Below the pieces are notes generated by a model. It was given only the letters and a program-made list of their open reading frames with translations. It was not told the origin of the DNA and made no database searches. A stretch of 64,000 bases of DNA from Acidobacteriota bacterium (lineage in GTDB: Bacteria > Acidobacteriota > Blastocatellia > UBA7656), in the NCBI GenBank assembly GCA_040754075.1, contig JBFMDH010000006.1, forward strand, positions 1 to 64,000. The letters are read 5' to 3'. Position numbers and translations under genes: made by a program. Positions 45,958-53,603 of this stretch are shown one piece after another. Numbering within the stretch: position 1 is the first letter of the stretch; each line of letters opens with the position of its first letter.

Positions 45958-47697
45958 ATGCGACCGGATAAAAACCACGAAGACGCAAAGAACACTAAAG
46001 CTCACCAAGGTGCTTCGTGTACCTTGGTGAGCTTTGCATCTTTGTGGCAAAAGCGTTTTCGTTCTCTGTTCGTCAACAATCATTTCAGCAACAAAAAATT
46101 GCTGCTCATCAGCCTCTTGCTTCCTGCAATATTATTTACCGGTTTTTCTCTCAAAAATTTTCACAACGCGGCGGCAGCGGATTTACTGAACCTGGAAGCG
46201 ACCCTTGAAGACTCGAAAGCGGCGCGGGCGCGATTTGATTTTGTCGAAGCGTTGCAGCTTTTAGAAACCGCTTCACGCTTTCATAAACCTGCTGTTGAAT
46301 TATTCAACGAATATGGCAATCTTTACCTTGATGCAGAAGAACCCGACCGCGCCGAAATCTTTTTCAACAAAGCTTTGAAAATTAATCCGTCGAACGAAGC
46401 CGCGCTCATCGGTCGCGCCGCGGTTGATTTAATGCGCCGCGATTACAACAATGCGGAAACCTATTTGCTCAATTTGCTTTCCGCAAACAAACAAAGTCTG
46501 ACGGCGCGAACCGCACTTGCAAAAGTTTTTCTCGACAGCAATCAACTCGACAAAGCCGCTACGGAAGCCGAGCGGGTTCTCGCCGTTGACGCGAATAACA
46601 AAGACGCGCTCTACATTCTCGCTTTCGTCAAAGCCACCGGCGGCGAAGCCAAAGAAGCGCGGGCAATGGCGCGGCGGGCGCTCGAACTCGACCCTTTCAA
46701 TCCCAACCTGCGTCGTTTGCTTTCACAATACGTTGATGGTCGCGCGGGTTATACGCAACGGGTTTCACGCGCCGCGCAGGAACGCTTTGAAACGGGGCGG
46801 GCGTTGAAACAGGCAGGAAATTTTACGGAAGCCGAGAAAGTTTTTGAACAGGCATTAAAACTTGAGCCGCTCTATTATCGCGCGTTGATTGCGCTCGGTG
46901 ATATGCATTTGCGACGTGGCGCGTATGAACAGGCAATGAAACTCGCGCAAAAGGCGCTCACAGTTGACGGCGAAGGCGCAAGCGCGCATTTGATTTTCTG
47001 CTATGCGGTGATTGGCATGCGCGAAGCGTCGCGCATTGCCATTGGCGCAAGCGATTTCGCGAAAGCTTTTTTCAAACAACCCGCGCCGCCGAAATTTGCG
47101 CTGACGGCGGAAATTTTTCCGAACTATAAAAACTTAAACGCCAGAGAGCAGATAGTGATTGACGGGGCGGTCGCCCCGCTTGCACATTTTCTGCCGACGC
47201 TTGCTGCTAAAAAAGCGCGGCATTATTTAATTGCTTTTGATGAACGCGCCAGCGACATTCGCGGCGTTGAAGATGTCGAACGCGAACGCACCTTTGACGG
47301 GCGCTTCTTTGCGAGTCTTCGCGGGGTTGGCGGGCGGGTGACGGTTTCAGGAATTGAATATATCGAGATGGCTGCACGCGCAGGCTTTCATACCATCGCG
47401 CACGAATTCGCCCACCAAGTGCAGATGCTGGCGATGGAGCGCGCGGATTTAAACCGGCTGCGCAAGCTTTATCAAACGGCAGTGCGCGAAGGTCGCGCGC
47501 TGGATTATTACGCCGAATCGGACGAGTTGGAATATTTCGCGCAAGGATATGAAGCGTTCATTGCCGAAATCAAACGCCCGGCGACCGGCATGACGGCAAG
47601 ACACACGCGACAGGAACTCATCGCGCGCGACCCCGATTTGTATGGTTTTATCGAAGGTTTAACGCGGCGCGAGCAACCGGCGCGAGCGCTGAATTGA
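45958..47697 (+). CDS. Membrane-anchored TPR protein with C-terminal gluzincin (MA) peptidase
   Basis: 579 residues if the only early ATG is used, but residues 1-30 merely translate a hairpin repeat (KNHEDAKNTKAHQG). The true start is probably downstream, for example GTG 46027 or TTG 46042. A membrane anchor follows (LLLISLLLPAILFTGFSL). Residues about 80-350 hold TPR repeats (AEIFFNKALKINPSNEAAL, AEKVFEQALKLEPLYYRAL). The C-terminal part carries the zinc motif HEFAH near 481-485 and the downstream Glu-rich helix (YFAQGYEAFIAE). A periplasmic metalloprotease tethered to the membrane is likely. Confidence 0.8.
   Translation: MRPDKNHEDAKNTKAHQGASCTLVSFASLWQKRFRSLFVNNHFSNKKLLLISLLLPAILFTGFSLKNFHNAAAADLLNLEATLEDSKAARARFDFVEALQLLETASRFHKPAVELFNEYGNLYLDAEEPDRAEIFFNKALKINPSNEAALIGRAAVDLMRRDYNNAETYLLNLLSANKQSLTARTALAKVFLDSNQLDKAATEAERVLAVDANNKDALYILAFVKATGGEAKEARAMARRALELDPFNPNLRRLLSQYVDGRAGYTQRVSRAAQERFETGRALKQAGNFTEAEKVFEQALKLEPLYYRALIALGDMHLRRGAYEQAMKLAQKALTVDGEGASAHLIFCYAVIGMREASRIAIGASDFAKAFFKQPAPPKFALTAEIFPNYKNLNAREQIVIDGAVAPLAHFLPTLAAKKARHYLIAFDERASDIRGVEDVERERTFDGRFFASLRGVGGRVTVSGIEYIEMAARAGFHTIAHEFAHQVQMLAMERADLNRLRKLYQTAVREGRALDYYAESDELEYFAQGYEAFIAEIKRPATGMTARHTRQELIARDPDLYGFIEGLTRREQPARALN
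45975..46047. repeat. Hairpin repeat at the TPR-peptidase start
   Basis: The perfect 15-bp stem 45997-46011 / 46021-46035 (AAAGCTCACCAAGGT) is nested inside an imperfect outer stem, CCACGAAGACGC with GCATCTTTGTGG (46036-46047). The wording CCACGAAGACGCAAAGAACAC is that of a common dispersed intergenic repeat. It overlaps the nominal 5' end of the coding frame. Confidence 0.7.
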
Positions 47698-47739
47698 GCG
47701 ACTAATTTGTAAAGAATTGCGGGAGAGTAAAAGCAAATC

Positions 47740-47769
47740 TTGACAAAGAATCTTGGGGCGTGTGATTAT
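47740..47769 (+). promoter_or_regulatory. Sigma-70-type promoter of the TPR protein gene, with leader hairpin
   Basis: TTGACA (47740-47745), an 18-bp spacer and GATTAT (47764-47769). The long leader contains AGCAACCT (47797-47804) pairing with AGGTTGCT (47829-47836) around 24 nt. Confidence 0.5.
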
Positions 47770-47936
47770 CGCATTTGGAGCTTTTCCCCTGTAGATAGCA
47801 ACCTTATTTATCATCCGGTGCATCAATGAGGTTGCTTGAATTCAGCACAAAAAATTAAAAAAGCTACGAAGCGTGCGCGGCAAGCGTCGTTGCAGGCACG
47901 CAAATATGAAATTCACCTATAAAGGAGTATTACTTC

Positions 47937-48914
47937 ATGAAAAAGTTCACCACGTTGATGGCCGCGCTCGTGATGATGTTGGCGCTGGCAGTGCCTTATG
48001 TCGCCGCGCAGGAACAACCGCAAAAACCAAGAGATGAAGCCGCTGTTTATGCTGAGTGGTACAACGCTTATTATAAAGAGAAAGATTTAACGAAAACCTA
48101 TACGTTAGCCAAAGAGTTGATCGACAAATTCCCGGGTGGGAAATACGATTCTTATGCGAAGAAATCCAGAACTGACATTCGCGCCAAATGGTTCAATGAT
48201 GCCAAGGCAGCAAACAATGTCGGCGAAGAGATTCGCATCGCCAAAGAAGAGTTTGCAGAAAACGGCGACAACCTGAACTACCTTCACCTGCTCATCGTTG
48301 ATATACGCACCAATGAAATGGAAAAAAAGAATTATGCACATGGTGCAGACCTGGTAGAGTTCGTCCAAAAAGCCAATAAAATAATTGAAGAGGGCAAGAC
48401 CTCTGAATTGGTGCCAGCCGACAAATCGAAAGTGTTCAGCGCCTACTATTACCAGAGTCACGCAATGGTTGAAGGGAATAACAAAAATAGTGACAAAGCT
48501 CTTGAGTTGTATAAAAAATCCTCTTCGATTGACCCTGCGACCACCATTCTAAACGCGCAAAACAATCTGGCAATCGGCGTGATTTACAACGACCGGTTCC
48601 AGGCGGCATCGGATGAGTTCGATAAATTATCGGAAGATATCAAAAAAGATGCAGAGAATCCGACGACCAAAGCGGCGCTTGAAAAACTGAACTCGGTTGC
48701 TGACCTGGCGCTGGATGCCTGGGCAAGATTTCTGGTTAATAATGATAGTTCAAAATGGGGACAAGTCCGTACCAACGTGGAGAACCGTGTAAAAGACCTC
48801 TACAAATTCCGTCACGAAGAAAAGTTGGATGGATTCGATGAATGGCTTGCCAAGTACAAAACCGGCACCGCTGCTAATGGCGCGCCAAGCAACGGCTCGT
48901 CAGGCTCAAACTAA
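47937..48914 (+). CDS. Exported TPR-like helical protein
   Basis: 325 residues with AAAGGAG before the ATG and a signal peptide (1-24, ending YVAAQ). The rest is helical with TPR-like repeats (YNAYYKEKDLTKTYTLA, DKALELYKKSSSIDPATTI, LNAQNNLAIGVIYNDRF) and a Ser/Gly-rich tail (NGAPSNGSSGSN). No catalytic motif. It probably is a periplasmic scaffold. It has its own promoter and a terminator behind it. Confidence 0.75.
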   Translation: MKKFTTLMAALVMMLALAVPYVAAQEQPQKPRDEAAVYAEWYNAYYKEKDLTKTYTLAKELIDKFPGGKYDSYAKKSRTDIRAKWFNDAKAANNVGEEIRIAKEEFAENGDNLNYLHLLIVDIRTNEMEKKNYAHGADLVEFVQKANKIIEEGKTSELVPADKSKVFSAYYYQSHAMVEGNNKNSDKALELYKKSSSIDPATTILNAQNNLAIGVIYNDRFQAASDEFDKLSEDIKKDAENPTTKAALEKLNSVADLALDAWARFLVNNDSSKWGQVRTNVENRVKDLYKFRHEEKLDGFDEWLAKYKTGTAANGAPSNGSSGSN

Positions 48915-48944
48915 TCGGTATTGGTAAATTTCAGGATGATTTTC

Positions 48945-48988
48945 AAGCCGATGCTCTCAGCTTTCAAGGGCGTCGGCTTTTGCTTTTT
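48945..48988 (+). terminator. Intrinsic terminator after the TPR protein gene
   Basis: AAGCCGATGC (48945-48954) pairs with GCGTCGGCTT (48970-48979) with one G-U, followed by a T-rich run (TTGCTTTTTG). Confidence 0.75.
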
Positions 48989-49071
48989 GTTTGCTGATGC
49001 GCTGCCACTCCATAAAGCCTCTGTGGTATAGTACAGGTTGGCAAGTCACACAAGGCTTGCTTCCAGGCGTT

Positions 49072-50040
49072 ATGATTTCGGTTGAACGCGAAAAATTATT
49101 ATCTGAACTTGAGCAAATCATCGGCTATTCGTTCCGCTCGCGGGCGCTTTTAGATCGCGCTCTGACTCACCGCTCATTTGCCAACGAACAGGTCAATCAA
49201 AACTGTCAGCACAATGAATCGCTGGAATTTCTTGGCGATTCGGTGCTTGGTTTAGTTGTCAGCGCCTGGCTACTACACCGCAACCCGACGCTTGCCGAAG
49301 GCAAACTCTCGAAAATGAAAGCCTACCTGGTGAGCGAACCGAGCCTCGTTGAACTCGCGGATAATATCGAACTCGGCAAATACATTTTGCTCAATCGCGG
49401 CGAAGAAAAGACTGGCGGACGCCGCAAAAGCACGCTGCTTGCCGACGCTTACGAAGCTTTGATTGGCGCGGTTTACCTGGACGGCGGACTCATAGCGGCA
49501 GAGAAATTTTTATTTCGCGAAATGCGCGATAAAGTCGCAGCCATCGACCCGCATTCGATGATCGGTTCCGATTACAAATCGGCATTGCAGGAACAGCTAC
49601 AGGCGATGGGCGCGCCCGCGCCGAAATATGTGGTCGTCGAAACCATCGGACCTGACCATCGCCGCACCTTTCGCATCGAACTGCGCGTGTCGGGTTATGC
49701 GTTGGCGAGCGGCGAAGGGCGCAGTATTAAAATTGCTCAACAGGAAGCCGCGCAGACCGCGCTCACTTCGCCCGATACCGTTCCGAAAGTGCGCGCCATT
49801 CTCGCCGGTAAATTCGAGGCATATATCTCCATCAACGGTAAAAACCAGCCTGTGGAAGAAGAATCGGTCTGGGCATTTGTGGCGCTGGTTGATGAACTTG
49901 CCAACACCCCTGCCGAAAACAATGGTAATGCAGCGACCTTTCGATATTTCAATTATGACGAATCAATATTCGTGTCTGATGGTGAGTCGAGCGCGAAAAA
50001 TGTTATCGTTGATGATGAATTGAAGAGTTATAAAAATTAA
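49072..50040 (+). CDS. rnc: Ribonuclease III with unusual C-terminal extension
   Basis: 322 residues from ATG 49072. The RNase III domain (1-155) has the signature HNESLEFLGDS with the Mg-binding E49, E52 and D56, and DAYEALIGAVYLD. The double-stranded-RNA-binding domain covers about 165-235 (DYKSALQEQLQAMG, GEGRSIKIAQQEAAQTAL). Usual RNase III ends there at about 230 residues; here some 87 further residues (236-322) follow, partly beta-rich and then acidic (ISINGKNQPVEEESVWAFVALV). The enzyme matures rRNA and processes double-stranded RNA. lepB follows after 15 nt, an arrangement seen in many bacteria. Upstream extension to 48991 is unlikely because it would read into the terminator region. 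Confidence 0.92.
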   Translation: MISVEREKLLSELEQIIGYSFRSRALLDRALTHRSFANEQVNQNCQHNESLEFLGDSVLGLVVSAWLLHRNPTLAEGKLSKMKAYLVSEPSLVELADNIELGKYILLNRGEEKTGGRRKSTLLADAYEALIGAVYLDGGLIAAEKFLFREMRDKVAAIDPHSMIGSDYKSALQEQLQAMGAPAPKYVVVETIGPDHRRTFRIELRVSGYALASGEGRSIKIAQQEAAQTALTSPDTVPKVRAILAGKFEAYISINGKNQPVEEESVWAFVALVDELANTPAENNGNAATFRYFNYDESIFVSDGESSAKNVIVDDELKSYKN

Positions 50041-50055
50041 TTCAGGATAAAGGTT

Positions 50056-51006
50056 ATGAGTGATAATCTGGACGTGGAATCAAAAGACTCCGTAGCGCAA
50101 ATCGAACCGCCAAGCGTTCGTGAAGTTGATGTTGAAGAGTATCAGGAATTAAAAAAGCAAGTTACAGCTAAAGAAAAGCCCGCTGAGCCAACCTTTCATA
50201 AAAGTGTTTTCCGGGAATATTTTGAATCGGCAGTGGTCACCCTGGTTATGGCATTGTTTGGCATGACCTTCATTTTACAAGCCGTCAAGGTGCCGACCGG
50301 TTCGATGAAAAACACCATCTGGGTGCAAGACCATATGCTGGTCAACAAATATATTTTCGGGGCATCGGATTTTTTCAATCTGCCGATTCTGCCATCGCGT
50401 CAGGTGAGGCGCGGCGACATTACGGTTTTCAAATATCCGCTCGAACCGGAAACCAACTACATCAAACGGGTGATTGGCCTTCCGGGTGAAACCATCGAAT
50501 TCGACGCAGAGAAACGCAAAGTCTATATCAATGGGCAGGAACTGCCTGAGCGTCGCGCATTCGTTGCGCCCACCATCGATCAGGGGGCGTCGCTTGAAGT
50601 TTTATCGGAAGAAAGTGCGCCGGCGGGAGCCGAGTGGACGGTCTATTACGTCGAAGAAGATTCCTATTACAGTTTCAGAGAAACCGCCAACTATGGCGTC
50701 AGGCAACCTTATAAAATTCCGGTTAAAGGCGATGCCGTACCGGATGAAATCAAAAACGACCAGAAACTCAGAAAAATTTACGACAACGACAATGACGGCA
50801 AATACGATAGCGACCAGTATTTCTGCATGGGCGACAACCGCGATGACAGCCAGGACAGCCGCTTTTGGGGAACCGTGCCGCGTTCCAATATCGTGGGTCG
50901 CGCCATGTTCGTTTACTGGTCGTTAGATAAAACCGAAGAGGCTGAACACACGAAAAACATCTTTCAACGCTCGCGTTGGTGGCGCACCGGAACCCTGGTT
51001 AAGTAG
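50056..51006 (+). CDS. lepB: Signal peptidase I
   Basis: 316 residues. A cytosolic N-terminus of about 55 residues is followed by a single membrane helix (60-78). The Ser-Lys dyad is S83 (PTGSMKNTI) and K137 (YIKRVIGLPGE). The conserved box GDNRDDSQDSRFWG lies near 255. Between dyad and box is an extra segment of about 80 residues. It cuts signal peptides from exported proteins, of which this window has many. It is co-transcribed with rnc (15-nt gap). Confidence 0.93.
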   Translation: MSDNLDVESKDSVAQIEPPSVREVDVEEYQELKKQVTAKEKPAEPTFHKSVFREYFESAVVTLVMALFGMTFILQAVKVPTGSMKNTIWVQDHMLVNKYIFGASDFFNLPILPSRQVRRGDITVFKYPLEPETNYIKRVIGLPGETIEFDAEKRKVYINGQELPERRAFVAPTIDQGASLEVLSEESAPAGAEWTVYYVEEDSYYSFRETANYGVRQPYKIPVKGDAVPDEIKNDQKLRKIYDNDNDGKYDSDQYFCMGDNRDDSQDSRFWGTVPRSNIVGRAMFVYWSLDKTEEAEHTKNIFQRSRWWRTGTLVK

Positions 51007-51122
51007 TTGAGCGTTTTATCAGGCATCCCGGCAATCGTCAAAAAGCGATTCGGTTGATGGCTTTTAAAATCGCGTGTAAAAATTATCATTCAGGCAGGCT
51101 CGTCAACCTGCCTTTCGTTTTT

Positions 51123-51557
51123 ATGCAGAACAAGCGAATGCAAGATTTTTCGGAAGAGCAAGCCACACCACTGGCACCCACATTGATTGAAGCGCAACAC
51201 CTCGAAAAAGAGATTGCCGAGTTGCGCAATCAAATCAGCGAGTTGGCTTTGCAGGTGGATGCCTTCAAAGCGCGTAAAGGCGGGGCAGTGGGCGGCGCAA
51301 TCTTTCTGCTTCTGCTTGCCGCCATCGCGACTTACGATTTATTGAATGGCAAAACCGGCGTCTGGTTAAGCGTCGGAATAACCCCGGCACTATTGCAATT
51401 TCTTGCGGTTGCCTTTGCCGTCATCGGGTTCGCTTTACTGGCTTATGCGTGGATTAGCGAACGCCGCCGCGGCGAATTACCGGAAGCCAAACTGGCAAAA
51501 CTTGAAGACGAATTGGAGAGGTTGTTAATTCGCCAGGCGGCTCTGGAAGCGAATTAA
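51123..51557 (+). CDS. Small membrane protein with flanking coiled coils
   Basis: 144 residues from ATG 51123; starts at 51054 or 51138 are also possible as no ribosome site stands out. An N-terminal coiled coil (EAQHLEKEIAELRNQISEL) precedes two membrane helices, and a second short coiled coil follows (AKLEDELERLLIRQAALEAN). No family recognised. It lies between lepB and hrcA on the same strand. Confidence 0.6.
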   Translation: MQNKRMQDFSEEQATPLAPTLIEAQHLEKEIAELRNQISELALQVDAFKARKGGAVGGAIFLLLLAAIATYDLLNGKTGVWLSVGITPALLQFLAVAFAVIGFALLAYAWISERRRGELPEAKLAKLEDELERLLIRQAALEAN

Positions 51558-51598
51558 AATGGCGATTTTTTGCGAGGCTTGGCGCGCAATGCCAATCA

Positions 51599-51627
51599 TT
51601 GACACGAATTTGCCTTGATGCTACTTT
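51599..51627 (+). promoter_or_regulatory. Sigma-70-type promoter of the hrcA operon
   Basis: TTGACA (51599-51604), a 17-bp spacer and TACTTT (51622-51627), about 45 nt before hrcA. Downstream at 51629-51655 is an imperfect dyad (GGTTTGGC / GCCCGAACC) that could be an operator. The classical CIRCE sequence is not present. Confidence 0.6.
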
Positions 51628-51670
51628 AGGTTTGGCACCCTAATTTGCCCGAACCTTCCGTGATGTACAC

Positions 51671-52732
51671 ATGAGAAAAAGCGGTTTCACGATAGACGAA
51701 AGAAAAAACGAAGTGCTGGCGGCGATTGTCAAAGCTCACGTCACCACAGGACAACCTGTCGGTTCATTCGCGCTCGCCAGACAGTCGAGCGAACGTTTAT
51801 CGTCCGCCACCATGCGCAACATCTGCGCCGAACTCGAAGAGGAAGGTTTGCTATCACACCCGCATACCTCTGCCGGACGCATTCCGACTCAGCAGGGTTA
51901 TCGTTACTATGTCGACCACCTGATGAGTTCAACCATGCTTTCGCCATCGGAAAGAGATTTAATCAACGACCGTTTATTGGACGATGAGATTTTGCAAAAT
52001 CCCGAACTGATGATGGAACGCGCCAGTCAATTGCTTTCCGAATTATCGGATAATGTCGGCATTGTGGTGCCGCCGGCGATTTCGCAAGACCGCCTGCATC
52101 ACATTGAATTCGTCAAATTGCCGGATAAACGGGTGCTGGTCATTACCGCTTCAAATTTAGGGCGCGTACAGGATCGCTTGATTCGTTTTGACGAAGATTT
52201 TTCGCAAAATGATTTGAATACCACGGCGCGTTATTTACTGGAAAATTTTCATGGCTGGTCGCTTGCCGAAATTCGCGATGAACTGTTGCGGCGCATGACC
52301 GAAGAAAAAGCCCTGTACGATAAGCTGCTGAGAAACGCGGTGGTGCTTTGCAGCCAGAGTTTACAGGACGGCGATCAACCCGATGTGTTCATCGAAGGCG
52401 CATCGAGCATTATCACTAAACCGGATTTTGCCGATGTCGAACGGATGCGCGTTTTATTTAAAATGTTCGAGCAAAAAGGGCGCATTGTGAAAATGCTCAA
52501 TAGCTGTATAGCCGGCGCAAGGTTCGATGTGGCGACGGTGCGCATCGGCAGCGAAAACGGTTTGGATTTACATGATTGCGCGGTGATTGCTTCGCCCTAT
52601 TTTTATGGCAGCGGCACGGCGTCCGGGAGCATCGGCGTGGTCGGACCCACACGCGTTGATTACGATAGAGTGGTGAGCATCGTAACCTATATCGCCAATT
52701 TATTCGGGCGGGTACTGAATGAAAATATTTAA
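51671..52732 (+). CDS. hrcA: Heat-inducible transcription repressor HrcA
   Basis: 353 residues. The N-terminal winged helix (1-75) has HVTTGQPVGSFALARQSS, the DNA-recognition part LSSATMRNICAELEEEG and SHPHTSAGRIPTQQGYRYYVD, the most conserved HrcA block. The GAF-like and dimerisation parts follow, ending SIGVVGPTRVDYDRVVSIV. It represses chaperone operons at CIRCE sites and depends on GroEL. First gene of hrcA-grpE-dnaK-dnaJ, so presumably self-regulated, although no canonical CIRCE is visible. Confidence 0.95.
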   Translation: MRKSGFTIDERKNEVLAAIVKAHVTTGQPVGSFALARQSSERLSSATMRNICAELEEEGLLSHPHTSAGRIPTQQGYRYYVDHLMSSTMLSPSERDLINDRLLDDEILQNPELMMERASQLLSELSDNVGIVVPPAISQDRLHHIEFVKLPDKRVLVITASNLGRVQDRLIRFDEDFSQNDLNTTARYLLENFHGWSLAEIRDELLRRMTEEKALYDKLLRNAVVLCSQSLQDGDQPDVFIEGASSIITKPDFADVERMRVLFKMFEQKGRIVKMLNSCIAGARFDVATVRIGSENGLDLHDCAVIASPYFYGSGTASGSIGVVGPTRVDYDRVVSIVTYIANLFGRVLNENI

Positions 52733-52787
52733 ATAATTATTTTTCTGGTTTTTAATACTAACGTAAAAGGAATCTTTAAAAATCGAA

Positions 52788-53420
52788 ATGAGTAAAGAAA
52801 AAAAGAAGCCGGAAGCTAAAGATGATGACATTTCCATTGAGATTATCAGTGATTACGACGAGGAAGAGTTAGCCAAAGCCGAAGGCGCAAAAGCCAAAAA
52901 GGATTTGAATAAAGGGTATGAGGTCGCCTTTGCGGCGCTGCAATCTCAAGTTGACGAGTTAACCAAACAGCTTGAGCAGAGCAAAGCGGAAACCGCGTCG
53001 TTGACTGACCAGTTGTTGCGCAAGCAGGCGGAATTTGATAATTACCGCAAGCGCATTGAACGTGAGCGTTCGGAATTTTATCAACATGGACGCCGCGAAG
53101 TGTTGTTGCAGATGCTATCCGTACTCGATAATTTTGAGCGCGCCATGTCAAGCGCCACCCGTTCGGATGAAGGCAGCGCCCTGCTTCAGGGTATCGAATT
53201 AATTTACAAACAATTCAAAGATGCGCTTGCGAAATTCGGGGTTGCGCCCATTGATGCCGTCGGTCAGGTCTTTGACCCGCACCTTCACGAAGCCGTGACC
53301 ATCGAACAGACTGCCGACCACGAAGCCAATACGATTATTGCGGAATTTCAAAAAGGCTATAAACTGGGCGACCAGTTGTTGCGCCCTTCACAGGTGAAAG
53401 TCGCAGCCTCCGTTGAATGA
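52788..53420 (+). CDS. grpE: GrpE nucleotide exchange factor
   Basis: 210 residues. A charged N-terminus, a long coiled coil (about 45-100; LQSQVDELTKQLEQSKAE, KQAEFDNYRKRIERER) and the C-terminal beta domain with VFDPHLHEAVTIEQTADHE and VLRP-type ending QLLRPSQVKVA are all present. It exchanges ADP on DnaK. AAAGGA precedes the ATG; hrcA ends 55 nt upstream. Confidence 0.95.
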   Translation: MSKEKKKPEAKDDDISIEIISDYDEEELAKAEGAKAKKDLNKGYEVAFAALQSQVDELTKQLEQSKAETASLTDQLLRKQAEFDNYRKRIERERSEFYQHGRREVLLQMLSVLDNFERAMSSATRSDEGSALLQGIELIYKQFKDALAKFGVAPIDAVGQVFDPHLHEAVTIEQTADHEANTIIAEFQKGYKLGDQLLRPSQVKVAASVE

Positions 53421-53428
53421 TTTTTTTG

Positions 53429-53462
53429 GGGAAGGAATAGTGCAATTTAACTATTCCTTCCC
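53429..53462. terminator. 12-bp perfect hairpin between grpE and dnaK
   Basis: GGGAAGGAATAG (53429-53440) pairs exactly with 53451-53462 around a 10-nt loop, 8 nt after grpE. The T-run lies before, not after, the stem, so it may be a processing or attenuation hairpin that adjusts the dnaK ratio rather than a full terminator. Confidence 0.5.
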
Positions 53463-53603
53463 GCCTGGATTCATGTTTTAATCTACAAGCGAAAAGAATT
53501 ATCCCCGCTCCTTAAAAAAATTTAACCAGCCCCTAGATGCGTTTACTGACCCCCGGTGTAGTTCCCTACTGAAGAAAAACTGCATAAAAAAGAGGTATCC
53601 GTT

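Noticed and set aside
51632-51650. Sigma-54-type -24/-12 promoter (TGGCAC then TTGC) before hrcA
   Set aside because: The spacing between GG and GC is one base longer than the strict sigma-54 distance, and a good sigma-70 promoter lies just upstream.
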